From Pseudanabaena sp. UWO311 (GTDB taxonomy: Bacteria > Cyanobacteriota > Cyanobacteriia > Pseudanabaenales > Pseudanabaenaceae): DNA of 64,000 bases. A program made the translations under genes and the position numbers. The DNA is taken from positions 1 to 64,000 of the forward strand of contig NZ_SJEE01000002.1 of NCBI RefSeq assembly GCF_006937785.1. The letters run 5' to 3'. Below, piece after piece: positions 31,143-38,840 of this stretch (its first letter is position 1; each line of letters starts with the position of its first letter). A model generated the notes under the pieces. The model was not told where the DNA came from, ran no database searches, and saw nothing but the letters and a program-made list of their open reading frames with translations.

Positions 31143-32207
31143 TTACTGTAAGCTGTGTTCGGACTGCCAGCGATCGCTACTGATTACAAACTGCGGATCG
31201 GACTGGACGGGAAGGAAGTGCTGCCGCTCGAACCCATTTAGGTTATATCCTGGGGTAAAGGGAACAAGATTAAATTGTATAAATGCGCGTAAGCGATTAG
31301 CAAAGGTCTTGCGAGCAAAGGGCATCGAAGCATAGCGCCGAACGATTGTTTCAAAATCCTCTGGAGGTTTTCCCGTAACTTCCTCAACCACATGATTGGG
31401 CGCACCAAACTCAAATGCACCTTGCTTATGGTCTTCAACGTAGTAGCGCAAACTGCCCACTTCAAACGCCGAGACACCCTGTAAGCGAGCCGCCCGTTCA
31501 AACATCCACCAAGGCAAGTCAAAGGCAAAGACAGGGCTACCCAGCACTTTGCGGATGATCCCAGCCATATCGTAGGCGGACATGAGTTTGGAACCAGTTG
31601 GACGAAAGCGCTTGCCTGCATAGCGATCGGGGTTCATCAATAGCGCAACGGCAACGCGAGCGATATCTTCGTTAGATGGAGGGGCATTGCGGCTATGCCC
31701 AGTCAAGATGGGAAAGAGTCCTAGTAACGATGCGAAGTCAATCAGCCGTAGATAGTTATCGACAAAATACCCAGGATTGAGATTCACATAGGCGATGCCA
31801 GGAATGGCAGCCAACATTTGTTCCACTAGCCACAATTGGCGCGTATGCAGGGATGGATGGTTGGCACTTGCCGTCCATTGGCTGAGTCCCACGATCGCTT
31901 CCAGTTTTACCGCTTTTGCCGCAGTCACAAACACTGCCGCACTCTGGATCATTAAGGGCTGCATCGGCGGACAGTAATAGGCTCGCACTGTTCCCTGCAT
32001 CGCTGCCGCCATCTGATCGACATCGTACATATCGGCGACGACAGTTTCCGCACCGAGGCGATCAAGTCGTTGGCTCCTTGCATCATGGGAACGGACGATC
32101 GCCCTTACGGGAAATCCTTTTTCCAACAGTTGAGCTACCACAGCCCTACCCGTTTTGCCCGTAGCTCCAGTGACTAAAATCTTAGGGCGATGATTAACCA
32201 GAATCAT
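31143..32207 (-). CDS. NmrA-like NAD(P)-binding protein (atypical SDR)
   Basis: This 354-aa protein has GATGKTGRAV, the NmrA/atypical-SDR glycine motif, then AIVRSHDARSQRLDRLGAE. The central GLSQWTASANHPSLHTRQLW carries the Ser/His/Thr region, and the C-terminus ends with RQHFLPVQSDPQFVISSDRW. It lacks the YxxxK catalytic pair of classical SDRs, so it may act as an NAD(P) sensor or a reductase of another type. ATG 32207 is preceded by GGAGG, which fixes the start; the longer frame overlaps that site. It is downstream of AraC and MarR genes on the same strand. Confidence 0.85.
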   Translation of the reverse strand: MILVNHRPKILVTGATGKTGRAVVAQLLEKGFPVRAIVRSHDARSQRLDRLGAETVVADMYDVDQMAAAMQGTVRAYYCPPMQPLMIQSAAVFVTAAKAVKLEAIVGLSQWTASANHPSLHTRQLWLVEQMLAAIPGIAYVNLNPGYFVDNYLRLIDFASLLGLFPILTGHSRNAPPSNEDIARVAVALLMNPDRYAGKRFRPTGSKLMSAYDMAGIIRKVLGSPVFAFDLPWWMFERAARLQGVSAFEVGSLRYYVEDHKQGAFEFGAPNHVVEEVTGKPPEDFETIVRRYASMPFARKTFANRLRAFIQFNLVPFTPGYNLNGFERQHFLPVQSDPQFVISSDRWQSEHSLQ

Positions 32208-32380
32208 TAAAACCTCCACAGTTATGAACTACTGCTATGTTTTTTGGGAGATAAAATTTTTATCAACGAGATGACTTGGCTCTAATGCAAAATTCTCAAA
32301 GACAAAATGCATTCGCCTATTCTTAAAGAAGAAACGGATCGAAGTATTCCAAGTTTTTGCTCTAATTTTCCAAATTCTTG

Positions 32381-33283
32381 CTAAAGTTGCTGCAAGAATG
32401 CCGTTGGCGTAGAACCAACCAAGCGTTTGAAATGATAGTTTAGGTGTCCCTGACTGGAAAACCCAACCACACAAGCTATTTCAGCAATACTTAACTCTCT
32501 CTCCCGCAAGAGTTGTTTGACACGTTCGATCCGACAATGCAACAGAAATTTATGTGGGGATAGACCAGTCGAGCGTTTGAATAATCGAGAGAAATGATAG
32601 GGACTCAACTGTACTAAATTCGCTAGCTCTGCCAAACTTAAGTCTCGATCGAAATACTCATGGATATAACTAGTCACTTGCTTGAGTTGATGCTTTGTTA
32701 ATCCGCCAGAATGATTTTTGATAATAGGGCGATGAGCCGAGTATTGTGAAATCAGACGAGCAACCAATGCAGTTTTCATTACGTCAGCATACAATTTACT
32801 GCCAGAGCGATCGACTTCTAAAGCGGTTTTAAGAGCCATAGCAATTTGATAAATTAGCGGATCTAAACCATATTCCAGATTTGGAACCAGTTCAATATCA
32901 GTTTTGCCAAAAAGTTCTACTCCTGTTTGTTCTAAAAGAGTTGGTTCTAAATAAAGATCGAGAAAGGAAGATGCTTCTGCACTCCAAAACTCTTGGAATG
33001 TCAGGTTGGCAGGATAGATACCAATGCCTCTGGGAACAGCCTTAATGCTTGTTGGTTTTCCTTCTACGGTTAATTGTCCAGATATCAACGAATCGCTGTA
33101 ATTAATACAAATTAGATGATGAGGAGCGCGGTTTTCAGGAAGACTATAGTCAGCAGGCACTTGATAATAAGAAAGATGTAGACAATCCCAACCTGCTCCT
33201 TGACTGGATAATAATGGTGGAATAGGATGCGAAGTATCCGTTTCTTCTCTATAATCAAGATTTAGTACATCAGAGGAAGACAT
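32381..33283 (-). CDS. AraC family transcriptional regulator
   Basis: This 300-aa protein has a divergent N-terminal ligand domain (AGWDCLHLSYYQVPADYSLP) and a C-terminal double HTH. The HTH parts are LAELANLVQLSPYHFSRLFK and IAEIACVVGFSSQGHLNYHF, with K.LVGSTPTAFLQQL at the end. The MarR stop codon is one base from this start codon, so the two are translationally coupled. It may activate the NmrA-like gene downstream. Confidence 0.9.
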   Translation of the reverse strand: MSSSDVLNLDYREETDTSHPIPPLLSSQGAGWDCLHLSYYQVPADYSLPENRAPHHLICINYSDSLISGQLTVEGKPTSIKAVPRGIGIYPANLTFQEFWSAEASSFLDLYLEPTLLEQTGVELFGKTDIELVPNLEYGLDPLIYQIAMALKTALEVDRSGSKLYADVMKTALVARLISQYSAHRPIIKNHSGGLTKHQLKQVTSYIHEYFDRDLSLAELANLVQLSPYHFSRLFKRSTGLSPHKFLLHCRIERVKQLLRERELSIAEIACVVGFSSQGHLNYHFKRLVGSTPTAFLQQL

Positions 33284-33284
33284 A

Positions 33285-33749
33285 TCAGCTTCTTTGATTC
33301 AAAGTTTTTACCTCCGACAAAAGAGACAGCAAATCCTGCCACTTCTGTTCTCCAAGATGCTGTCTTACATCGGTTTGGGCTTGTTCCCATAAAGGCAGAG
33401 CTTGCTCCAGAACTGATTTTCCATCAATCGTCAAAGATGCTAGCTTGATTCGCCGATCTTCGCCTAGAGTGAAAGCGACCAATCCACGATTCTCTAACAA
33501 CTTGATGTTGCGAGTGATGGTGGTTTGATCTGTAAACAACTCTTGAGCCAACTGAGTAATCGCTACAGGCTCTAACAAGTGAACCGCGACCAATAAAGTA
33601 AATTGCGTTTGCACTAAGCCGACTGGACGAAATGCGGCATCATACAGTTGCGACATAATCCGCGATGCTCTGCGAACATGAAGCCCCATACAGGTTATGG
33701 GTACTTGATTCGCGATCGCAAGTTTAGGCTTTGCAGTTGAATTACTCAT
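33285..33749 (-). CDS. MarR family transcriptional regulator
   Basis: This protein of about 154 aa has the MarR core: FRPVGLVQTQFTLLVAVHLL, then LAQELFTDQTTITRNIKLLE (recognition helix) and the wing FTLGEDRRIKLASLTIDGKS. ATG 33749 is chosen; the longer frame to 33791 is the translation of a 28-bp perfect palindrome and cannot be its true N-terminus. The operator palindrome overlaps the start codon (33747-33774). It forms an operon with the AraC gene. Confidence 0.9.
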   Translation of the reverse strand: MSNSTAKPKLAIANQVPITCMGLHVRRASRIMSQLYDAAFRPVGLVQTQFTLLVAVHLLEPVAITQLAQELFTDQTTITRNIKLLENRGLVAFTLGEDRRIKLASLTIDGKSVLEQALPLWEQAQTDVRQHLGEQKWQDLLSLLSEVKTLNQRS

Positions 33750-33774
33750 ATTATATGTATATACATATAATATG
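33747..33774. promoter_or_regulatory. Perfect 28-bp operator palindrome over a start codon
   Basis: The arm CATATTATATGTAT and its exact complement meet with no spacer. The palindrome includes the start codon of the MarR gene (33747-33749). It probably blocks transcription and access to the start when bound. Confidence 0.7.
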
Positions 33775-33911
33775 TTCTTGTCAAGTACCATTTGCGCTTA
33801 AAAATTTCGCCTTGAAGGGTGTTCTAGTAGGTAGCAACAAACAAAAGATCCGCACTAAGTAATGTTTGGGTGCGTTGGATTGCATTACAATCCCCTAAAG
33901 AGCGTTTTATA

Positions 33912-33966
33912 ATCCATCTTCTAAAGGCGATCGCTATTACCGTGAGTCATGATTTCTAGGCGATCT
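33912..33966 (+). repeat. HIP1-bounded repeat, B stub then A
   Basis: CCATCTTCTAAAGGCGATCG then CTATTACCGTGAGTCATGAT; the right HIP1 is decayed (GGCGATCTAG). Confidence 0.8.
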
Positions 33967-34009
33967 AGCTTGGGTAAGAAGATATACAGTGAAAACGTTA
34001 AATCTCTTC

Positions 34010-34408
34010 TTACTCCTCAGATTCATCATCTTGGTTAAAGAATTCCTCAAGCCAAGAGACATCGTGCGAAATGAAACGTTCGACAAATTTTTGAGCAAGA
34101 AAGATTCGGAAGCCACCTCCCCACAGAAAGCTCGCTTGCCAATAATCTTGTTCATAATCAAATTCGCTAGTTTTTACTAAAACTTCCCAATGCTCTCCAA
34201 AAATTGCCGATTCAGACCAAGAACTCACAGCATCTTCATCAGCATATCGAATTCGTTGCAGATTACACGAAAGAGAGGGGGATTTTGATGCGCTAAAAAC
34301 TGCGCTAAAGCTATCCGTTCCATATTCGGCTTGAATAAGCGTTGCGAGGCACATTTTACCTGCCTCAACGAAGATTAATTGTTTCCCTATGTACTTAGAG
34401 ATATTCAT
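34010..34408 (-). CDS. Hypothetical protein
   Basis: This 132-aa soluble protein begins MNISKYIGKQLIFVEAGKMC and contains DYEQDYWQASFLWGGGFRIF near 103-122 and VERFISHDVSWLEEFFNQDD at the end. It is acidic, with no signal or membrane segment. The WGGGF stretch might bind something but is not a known motif to me. It is isolated on the minus strand, with repeats on both sides. Confidence 0.6.
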   Translation of the reverse strand: MNISKYIGKQLIFVEAGKMCLATLIQAEYGTDSFSAVFSASKSPSLSCNLQRIRYADEDAVSSWSESAIFGEHWEVLVKTSEFDYEQDYWQASFLWGGGFRIFLAQKFVERFISHDVSWLEEFFNQDDESEE

Positions 34409-34507
34409 TTTGCGATTTGGATGATGGTTAAATATGACTTATCAAGCAACTAATCTTTAATTTGAATATTCAAGGATATTTACCACAGGTTCTAGTCTAA
34501 TTCAAAC

Positions 34508-34620
34508 GCGATCGCATCAACATCTATCTCCTAAAGCCGATCGCTATCACTGTGAGTCGCGAGTTCTAGGCGATCGCATTAACAATCTATCTGCTAAAGG
34601 GTTTGCAGTATTGTGATCGC
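34508..34620 (+). repeat. HIP1-bounded repeat, B-A-B
   Basis: CATCAACATCTATCTCCTAA / CTATCACTGTGAGTCGCGAG / GCATTAACAATCTATCTGCT, ending at GTGATCGC. Confidence 0.85.
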
Positions 34621-34629
34621 TTATTGATT

Positions 34630-34746
34630 ATAAATCTTTACGATCGCCAACAACTTTCGGAACTAAACAACGAAGCCAACCATTTTGCTTGCTTAATTCC
34701 AGATAGAAACAGATGACTTTAATGGGCGTATCGGTTTGACATAACG
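34630..34746 (-). pseudogene. Decayed coding remnant, copy 2
   Basis: On the minus strand it reads KDGTLCQTDTPIKVICFYLE and then LSKQNGWLRCLVPKVVGDRK before a stop codon. Copy 1 (215-330) aligns at the DNA level over about 110 bp starting at the CGTTATG core, but the sequences before that core are unrelated. Frame breaks differ between copies. Confidence 0.45.
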
Positions 34747-34771
34747 TTCCGTCTTTGCTAATGGCAATTGT

Positions 34772-36250
34772 TCAATAACCAGGAGGGCGTTGGAATCTAC
34801 CGACAACTTGATCGATCCGCTGAGCGATCGCCAGCAATTCCATCTCTCGCCACCGCTTTCCCACAATCTGCATCCCAATCGGCAATCCTGATTGAGTTTT
34901 CCCGATTGGAATCACGACGACAGGATGCCCTGTGAAAGCAAATGGCATAGTATAACCGCCAGATGCTAGACCATAAGGCACCTTTCTGCCATCAATTTCA
35001 ATTGCTGTTCCCGTGGGACGATGAGTAAAAGCTGAAGTTGCTGATACTGGACACAGCCATACATCCCAAGGCTCAAGGGCTTGATCCATTTGGACAATGA
35101 AGAGATCTCGCTCTGTCAGCGCCTCAAAATAATCTTTTAACTTCGGATTCAATAACATGGGAAAAAGCTGACTCAAATTGCTCAACTTTCTCAGCGATTT
35201 CTCACCCTGAGTCGCCTCTCGATACATAAAAGGCAGAGCACCGCGTGCGATTTCCCAATCCGAGGGTTGAGCATAGACGTTATTAAACGCTGTGACTTGA
35301 TTGCAGATTTGAAACATACCTGCTAAATCAAGATTTTTTGGTATCCAATGTTGAACCTCTGCACCTGTTTGAGAAAGTGTCTGAGCAACTGATTGAATCG
35401 CTTCCTGAATTTCTAAAGCGACAGGAATTTCATCCAGTCCATTCATCCAAGCAATGCGGAGACTGGATAAGGATTTTTCGGATGGTGTATCGAGCGGAAC
35501 GGGCGGTACGTCTGGCTGTAGGGGATCGGCACCTGCAATCAGAGAAAAGCATAATCGCAAATCCTCAACTGATCGCGCAAAGCATCCCACGGTCATCATT
35601 TGACGAATACATTTGGGCATCCCAGGCACTTCTGGAATATGCCCTCTCGTGGAAACGCGGCGATCGGTAGGCTTTAAACTGTACACACCACAAAAGTGGG
35701 CGGGTTGGCGCATCGACCCCCCAAAATCGTTACCTAATTCCAGTGGCGATAATCCTGTAGCGATCGCAGCAGCACTTCCGCCTGAACTACCCCCCGATGT
35801 ATAATCCAGATTCCAAGGATTATTCACCCGTGGGAAAAGACTATTGGTGCTTTGGAAATCACCTGCTAGTCTTGCCAAATTCGATTTCCCTAAAATAATT
35901 GCGCCTGCTGCCTTTAATCGCCCAACGACCGTTGCATCTTGCTGAGGAATGTAGTCTTTCAGCGGTCTATATCCTGAAGTGGTTCGCAGCCCGACGGTTT
36001 CAAAAACGTCTTTCACTGTCATAGAGATCCCGTGCAGTGCTCCCCAGTTTTCACCTCGCGCCAATGCCTCATCTGCTTGCTTGGCACGTTGGTGAGCACG
36101 ATCTGCATCTAAGGTACAAATCGCGTTGAGTTGAGAATTGTGTTTTGCGATTTGCGCTAACTGAGCATCAAGTACCTCAACCGCCAACACTTGACGATCA
36201 CGGATCATCTGGGCAAGTTCACAAGCTGAGAAAAAAATCAGATCGTTCAT
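34772..36250 (-). CDS. Amidase signature family enzyme (GatA-like)
   Basis: This 492-aa enzyme has the Ser-cisSer-Lys triad: TVKD with Lys80, TSGGSSGGSA with cis-Ser155, and GNDFGGSMRQPA with Ser179 (most relatives have GTDxGGS; here Asn replaces Thr, a minor change). A C-terminal PIGMQIVGKRWRE is typical of the family. It hydrolyses amides to acid and ammonia; the substrate could be an aryl or acyl amide. No GatB/GatC neighbours are present, so a stand-alone amidase is more likely than tRNA amidation. Confidence 0.9.
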   Translation of the reverse strand: MNDLIFFSACELAQMIRDRQVLAVEVLDAQLAQIAKHNSQLNAICTLDADRAHQRAKQADEALARGENWGALHGISMTVKDVFETVGLRTTSGYRPLKDYIPQQDATVVGRLKAAGAIILGKSNLARLAGDFQSTNSLFPRVNNPWNLDYTSGGSSGGSAAAIATGLSPLELGNDFGGSMRQPAHFCGVYSLKPTDRRVSTRGHIPEVPGMPKCIRQMMTVGCFARSVEDLRLCFSLIAGADPLQPDVPPVPLDTPSEKSLSSLRIAWMNGLDEIPVALEIQEAIQSVAQTLSQTGAEVQHWIPKNLDLAGMFQICNQVTAFNNVYAQPSDWEIARGALPFMYREATQGEKSLRKLSNLSQLFPMLLNPKLKDYFEALTERDLFIVQMDQALEPWDVWLCPVSATSAFTHRPTGTAIEIDGRKVPYGLASGGYTMPFAFTGHPVVVIPIGKTQSGLPIGMQIVGKRWREMELLAIAQRIDQVVGRFQRPPGY

Positions 36251-36326
36251 AGCTATATCACATTGAGATCGGGCTTAGTCAAGCATTAACCAGCAGCACC
36301 AACTTACCACCAAATGCCTCACCAGT

Positions 36327-36362
36327 AGCTTGAAGATGTAGCCCCCACAGACATCTTGAGCT
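36327..36362. other. Hairpin with one bulge in the amidase leader region
   Basis: AGCTTGAAGATGT (36327-36339) and ACATCTTGAGCT (36351-36362) pair except for one extra base in the left arm, with an 11-nt loop. It lies about 80 bp upstream of the amidase start. A leader structure or a degenerate recombination site are both possible. Confidence 0.35.
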
Positions 36363-36372
36363 GCACAACAGC

Positions 36373-36561
36373 TTAACGCAATTGCGGTATAGTTACTTTA
36401 CTTAGTATGAAGTACCGCAGATTTCTACTTTAATACCAAATCACTTAGGTAGGACGACATATAAAATCCTCATATTCTAGGTTGGTTTAGTTTTTACGTG
36501 CATTTTTGCAATAATCATCTGTCGTCTTTATTACGTGTTTTGGTATAAGTCAAGTGCGATC
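36373..36561 (+). repeat. Family C repeat, copy 4, interrupted by an insert
   Basis: TAACGCAATTGCGGTATAGT ... ACCGCAGATTTCTACTTTA, then the insert at 36433-36545, then AAGTCAAGTGCGATCGC. Removing the insert and one TA restores the sequence of the other C copies. Confidence 0.85.
36433..36545. mobile_element. MITE-like insert, 113 bp, with TA target duplication
   Basis: Termini ATACCAAATCAC and the complement of ACGTGTTTTGGTA form imperfect inverted repeats of about 27 bp, with matching TACCAAA and GACGACA blocks. TA duplicates flank it at 36431-36432 and 36546-36547. It has no coding capacity. TA duplication suggests mobilisation by an IS630/Tc1-mariner-type transposase. Confidence 0.8.
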
Positions 36562-36668
36562 GCCTTAACAATATATTTTCTATAGGTTGCTGTAGGTGAT
36601 CGCTAGTCCTGTGAGTCGTGATTTTTAGGCGATCGCATCAACAATCTATCTTCTAAAGGCGATCGCTA
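36556..36668 (+). repeat. HIP1-bounded repeat, B-A-B
   Basis: B variant ATATATTTTCTATAGGTTGC / A CTAGTCCTGTGAGTCGTGAT / B ATCAACAATCTATCTTCTAA. It is the last A/B locus of the window. Confidence 0.85.
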
Positions 36669-36770
36669 TTATTAATCGTTAGTAATTGTGTGTCTTGATT
36701 ATCTCTCTGTATACTTCCCAGACTTTACATGCTTCACTTTACATACTCCAAAACATAGGCATTATTTAAC

Positions 36771-36819
36771 ATGAATGATTAATGGTGCGCGGCTTTGCAG
36801 CGCACCATTAATCATTCAT
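36771..36819 (-). terminator. Perfect 20-bp hairpin at the 3' end of the polysaccharide cluster
   Basis: ATGAATGATTAATGGTGCGC and its exact complement pair around a 9-nt loop GGCTTTGCA. The right arm includes the stop codon of the last cluster gene. The structure lacks a following U tract, so it may end transcription or protect the 3' end of a long mRNA. Confidence 0.55.
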
Positions 36820-38024
36820 TGGGAAGGGTGTAGCACAGAATCATATATTTTCATTAATTGTTGATAGTTAGCAGAACGGGAGTAAAGTTCTTGGTAAGTT
36901 TGATATGCATTCTTCCCAAGAATTTGCATAGCTTCAGGATTTATGCCGCACCAGTGTAATTTTTCTGTCCATTCACTAATGCGATCGCAAGGAATCAAAA
37001 AACCATTATGTTCCGATGTAATTAGTTCAGATAGAGCGCCCACATCTGAAGCTAATACAGGTTTACGACAAGCAAAAGCTTCGACCACCACTCGCCCAAA
37101 AGTTTCATACCATTGCGAGGGAACTAGGATTGCAGTAGCAGAATGCATAGCAATTGCTACCTGCGATGAAGTCAAATATCCTAAAAAATGAACATTTTTT
37201 AGCCCTGCCTGATCAATAAATCGCTGCAAATTTGGTCTTTCAGAACCATCGCCGATAATCTTTAATTGCCAATCTATCATGTTCAATTCAGCCCATGCTT
37301 GCAGCAATGTAATGATACCTTTTTCGGCGGATAATCGTCCTACAAATAGGAAGTTAGGATTTTCAGACTGTAAGGATGGTAAAACTTCAACATTCTGGGG
37401 ATTAATTACATTAGGATTCACATAAAGGCGATCGCTAGGAATTCCCATCTCTTTGAGCTTTTGAGCAGCAAAATGACTGGGTGTAATAAAGGCATCCACA
37501 TCTTGTTCCCAAGTCCGTCGCCATCGATTGAATGTTATCATTGCCCAAACTGCTATAGAGGCAATAGGCGAATCTCGATAGCACCCATAGCCAATACCGC
37601 GCCAAGGATTCTTGCCTACGCAAGCTTCACAAATTTTGCCATTTCTAAATAAGTATCCGTTTAGACAACCTAAACGAAAGTTGTGAAGATGTTGCACAGT
37701 GGGGATTTTGAGTGATCTCGCAGCAGCATGGATAGAAGGCGAAAACAATGGAAAAAAATTCTGGACATGGACAAGATCGGGTTTTAGTTTTTGGAATTGC
37801 GATCGCATTTGACGATACACTCGAAAATTCCACGCAGTCTCTCCAAAAAGTTTGAGTTTATCGAATTTGGCATAAGTCTTGATGATGTCATTGTGAACTT
37901 CAATTAAGGTCACTCGATGACCATATTCGCGCAATAATTCAACATCCGACTCCACCGCAGCATCTTCGCCCCCCACATATTGATAACGGTTATGAAACAT
38001 CACAATATGCAGTGGTTTAGACAT
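36816..38024 (-). CDS. Glycosyltransferase family 4 (GT-B)
   Basis: This 402-aa GT4 enzyme has an N-terminal acceptor half (HNRYQYVGGEDAAVESDVEL, a typical GGxE start) and a C-terminal donor half with FLFVGRLSAEKGI, KIIGDGSERPNLQ, and PSQWYETFGRVVVEAFACRK (the E(x)7E motif). It should add a sugar to the growing lipid-linked oligosaccharide at the inner membrane face. It overlaps the next upstream gene by 8 bp. It is the last gene of the minus-strand cluster and ends in the hairpin at 36771. Confidence 0.9.
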   Translation of the reverse strand: MSKPLHIVMFHNRYQYVGGEDAAVESDVELLREYGHRVTLIEVHNDIIKTYAKFDKLKLFGETAWNFRVYRQMRSQFQKLKPDLVHVQNFFPLFSPSIHAAARSLKIPTVQHLHNFRLGCLNGYLFRNGKICEACVGKNPWRGIGYGCYRDSPIASIAVWAMITFNRWRRTWEQDVDAFITPSHFAAQKLKEMGIPSDRLYVNPNVINPQNVEVLPSLQSENPNFLFVGRLSAEKGIITLLQAWAELNMIDWQLKIIGDGSERPNLQRFIDQAGLKNVHFLGYLTSSQVAIAMHSATAILVPSQWYETFGRVVVEAFACRKPVLASDVGALSELITSEHNGFLIPCDRISEWTEKLHWCGINPEAMQILGKNAYQTYQELYSRSANYQQLMKIYDSVLHPSQ

Positions 38025-38838
38025 AAAAGCGCACTAACCAAGAGAATGATTTAACGATGAATAGTGGAAATCCAAGTAAAAAACCATATTTATAAGTATG
38101 GTAATAAAACTGAGTTGGTAAATGATAGGGAGACTTATAATTCCAGAATATTGATTGGAAGGTGCGATATTTTGCTTTCTGGACATAGTTAGTAAAGTTA
38201 TGAATGGGGTCTTTTTCTTCAACTAAAGCCACCTTTGCTTTGCCTAAAATATATACTTTAAAACCTGCTCTAGTCGCTTTTAGAGTATACATACCATCAC
38301 CAGCATATTGTCGAAATTTATTAGCATCAGGAGCGCCAATCAGCTTAAATACTGATGCTGATATCGCGACACAATAGCCACTCAATCCATCTACTTCGAC
38401 AACTTCATTCTCTAATGCTTTGACTCTTATTTTTCCTTTAAATCCTGTTTCCACTAATAGCCCTGATTCAGCCTCATAACAAGCAGCACCAACAATTGAA
38501 TTAGGATGTTCTTGTAGGAAATCTAATAATAGCTCTAGAGTATTTAACTTAGTAAGACAATCATCATTTAACCAAATAAAATGTGTTGCTCCTTGGTTAT
38601 ACGCATATGTCATACCTAATGCGATCGCTCCCGTCCACCATAAATTACCATCGCCTTGCAGGACAGTAACTTCAGGATAGCTGGCTTTGACCTCTTCCGC
38701 AGTGCGATCGCTAGAGCCATCATCGACAACGATTACATGATATTTATGTAAATCGCTATTAGCTTTTAAATTCTCTAGACAAGCTAAAGTAAGCACCTTG
38801 CGGTTATGAACAGGAATAATAATATAGATGGGTTGCAT
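38017..38838 (-). CDS. Glycosyltransferase family 2 (GT-A)
   Basis: This 273-aa GT2 enzyme starts YIIIPVHNRKVLTLACLENL. Its nucleotide-binding VVDDGSSDRT is followed by FIWLNDDCL, which contains the DxD-like metal-binding Asp pair. The C-terminus has YHTYKYGFLLGFPLFIVKSF, likely membrane-associated. It probably uses a UDP- or dTDP-sugar and acts in the same pathway as the GT4 enzymes on either side. Confidence 0.9.
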   Translation of the reverse strand: MQPIYIIIPVHNRKVLTLACLENLKANSDLHKYHVIVVDDGSSDRTAEEVKASYPEVTVLQGDGNLWWTGAIALGMTYAYNQGATHFIWLNDDCLTKLNTLELLLDFLQEHPNSIVGAACYEAESGLLVETGFKGKIRVKALENEVVEVDGLSGYCVAISASVFKLIGAPDANKFRQYAGDGMYTLKATRAGFKVYILGKAKVALVEEKDPIHNFTNYVQKAKYRTFQSIFWNYKSPYHLPTQFYYHTYKYGFLLGFPLFIVKSFSWLVRFYV

Positions 38839-38840
38839 GA

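Larger units (their letters stand above)
34409..34771. other. Gene-free spacer: A/B repeat and second coding remnant
   Basis: It holds a diverged C-like stretch (from about 34463), a B-A-B repeat (34508-34620) and remnant copy 2 (34630-34746), whose edge ACATAAC abuts unrelated sequence before the amidase stop codon. Confidence 0.55.
36251..36815. other. Repeat-filled boundary between the mosaic region and the polysaccharide cluster
   Basis: A 565-base spacer containing a bulged hairpin (36327-36362), a C repeat interrupted by a MITE-like insert, a B-A-B unit (36556-36668) and a long hairpin at 36771-36819. No gene is visible. From here rightwards no A/B or C repeat was found. Confidence 0.65.

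Noticed and set aside
34734-34772. Third attC site at the amidase 3' end
   Set aside because: A GTTATGT box is present, but no matching arm pairing with an extrahelical base could be found; it is kept only as a breakpoint of the remnant.
36433-36545. Full insertion sequence
   Set aside because: No open frame; too short to carry a transposase.
136-36668. A/B repeats as terminators for adjacent genes
   Set aside because: They are not tied to gene ends, have the same orientation regardless of gene strand, and have no T tract.
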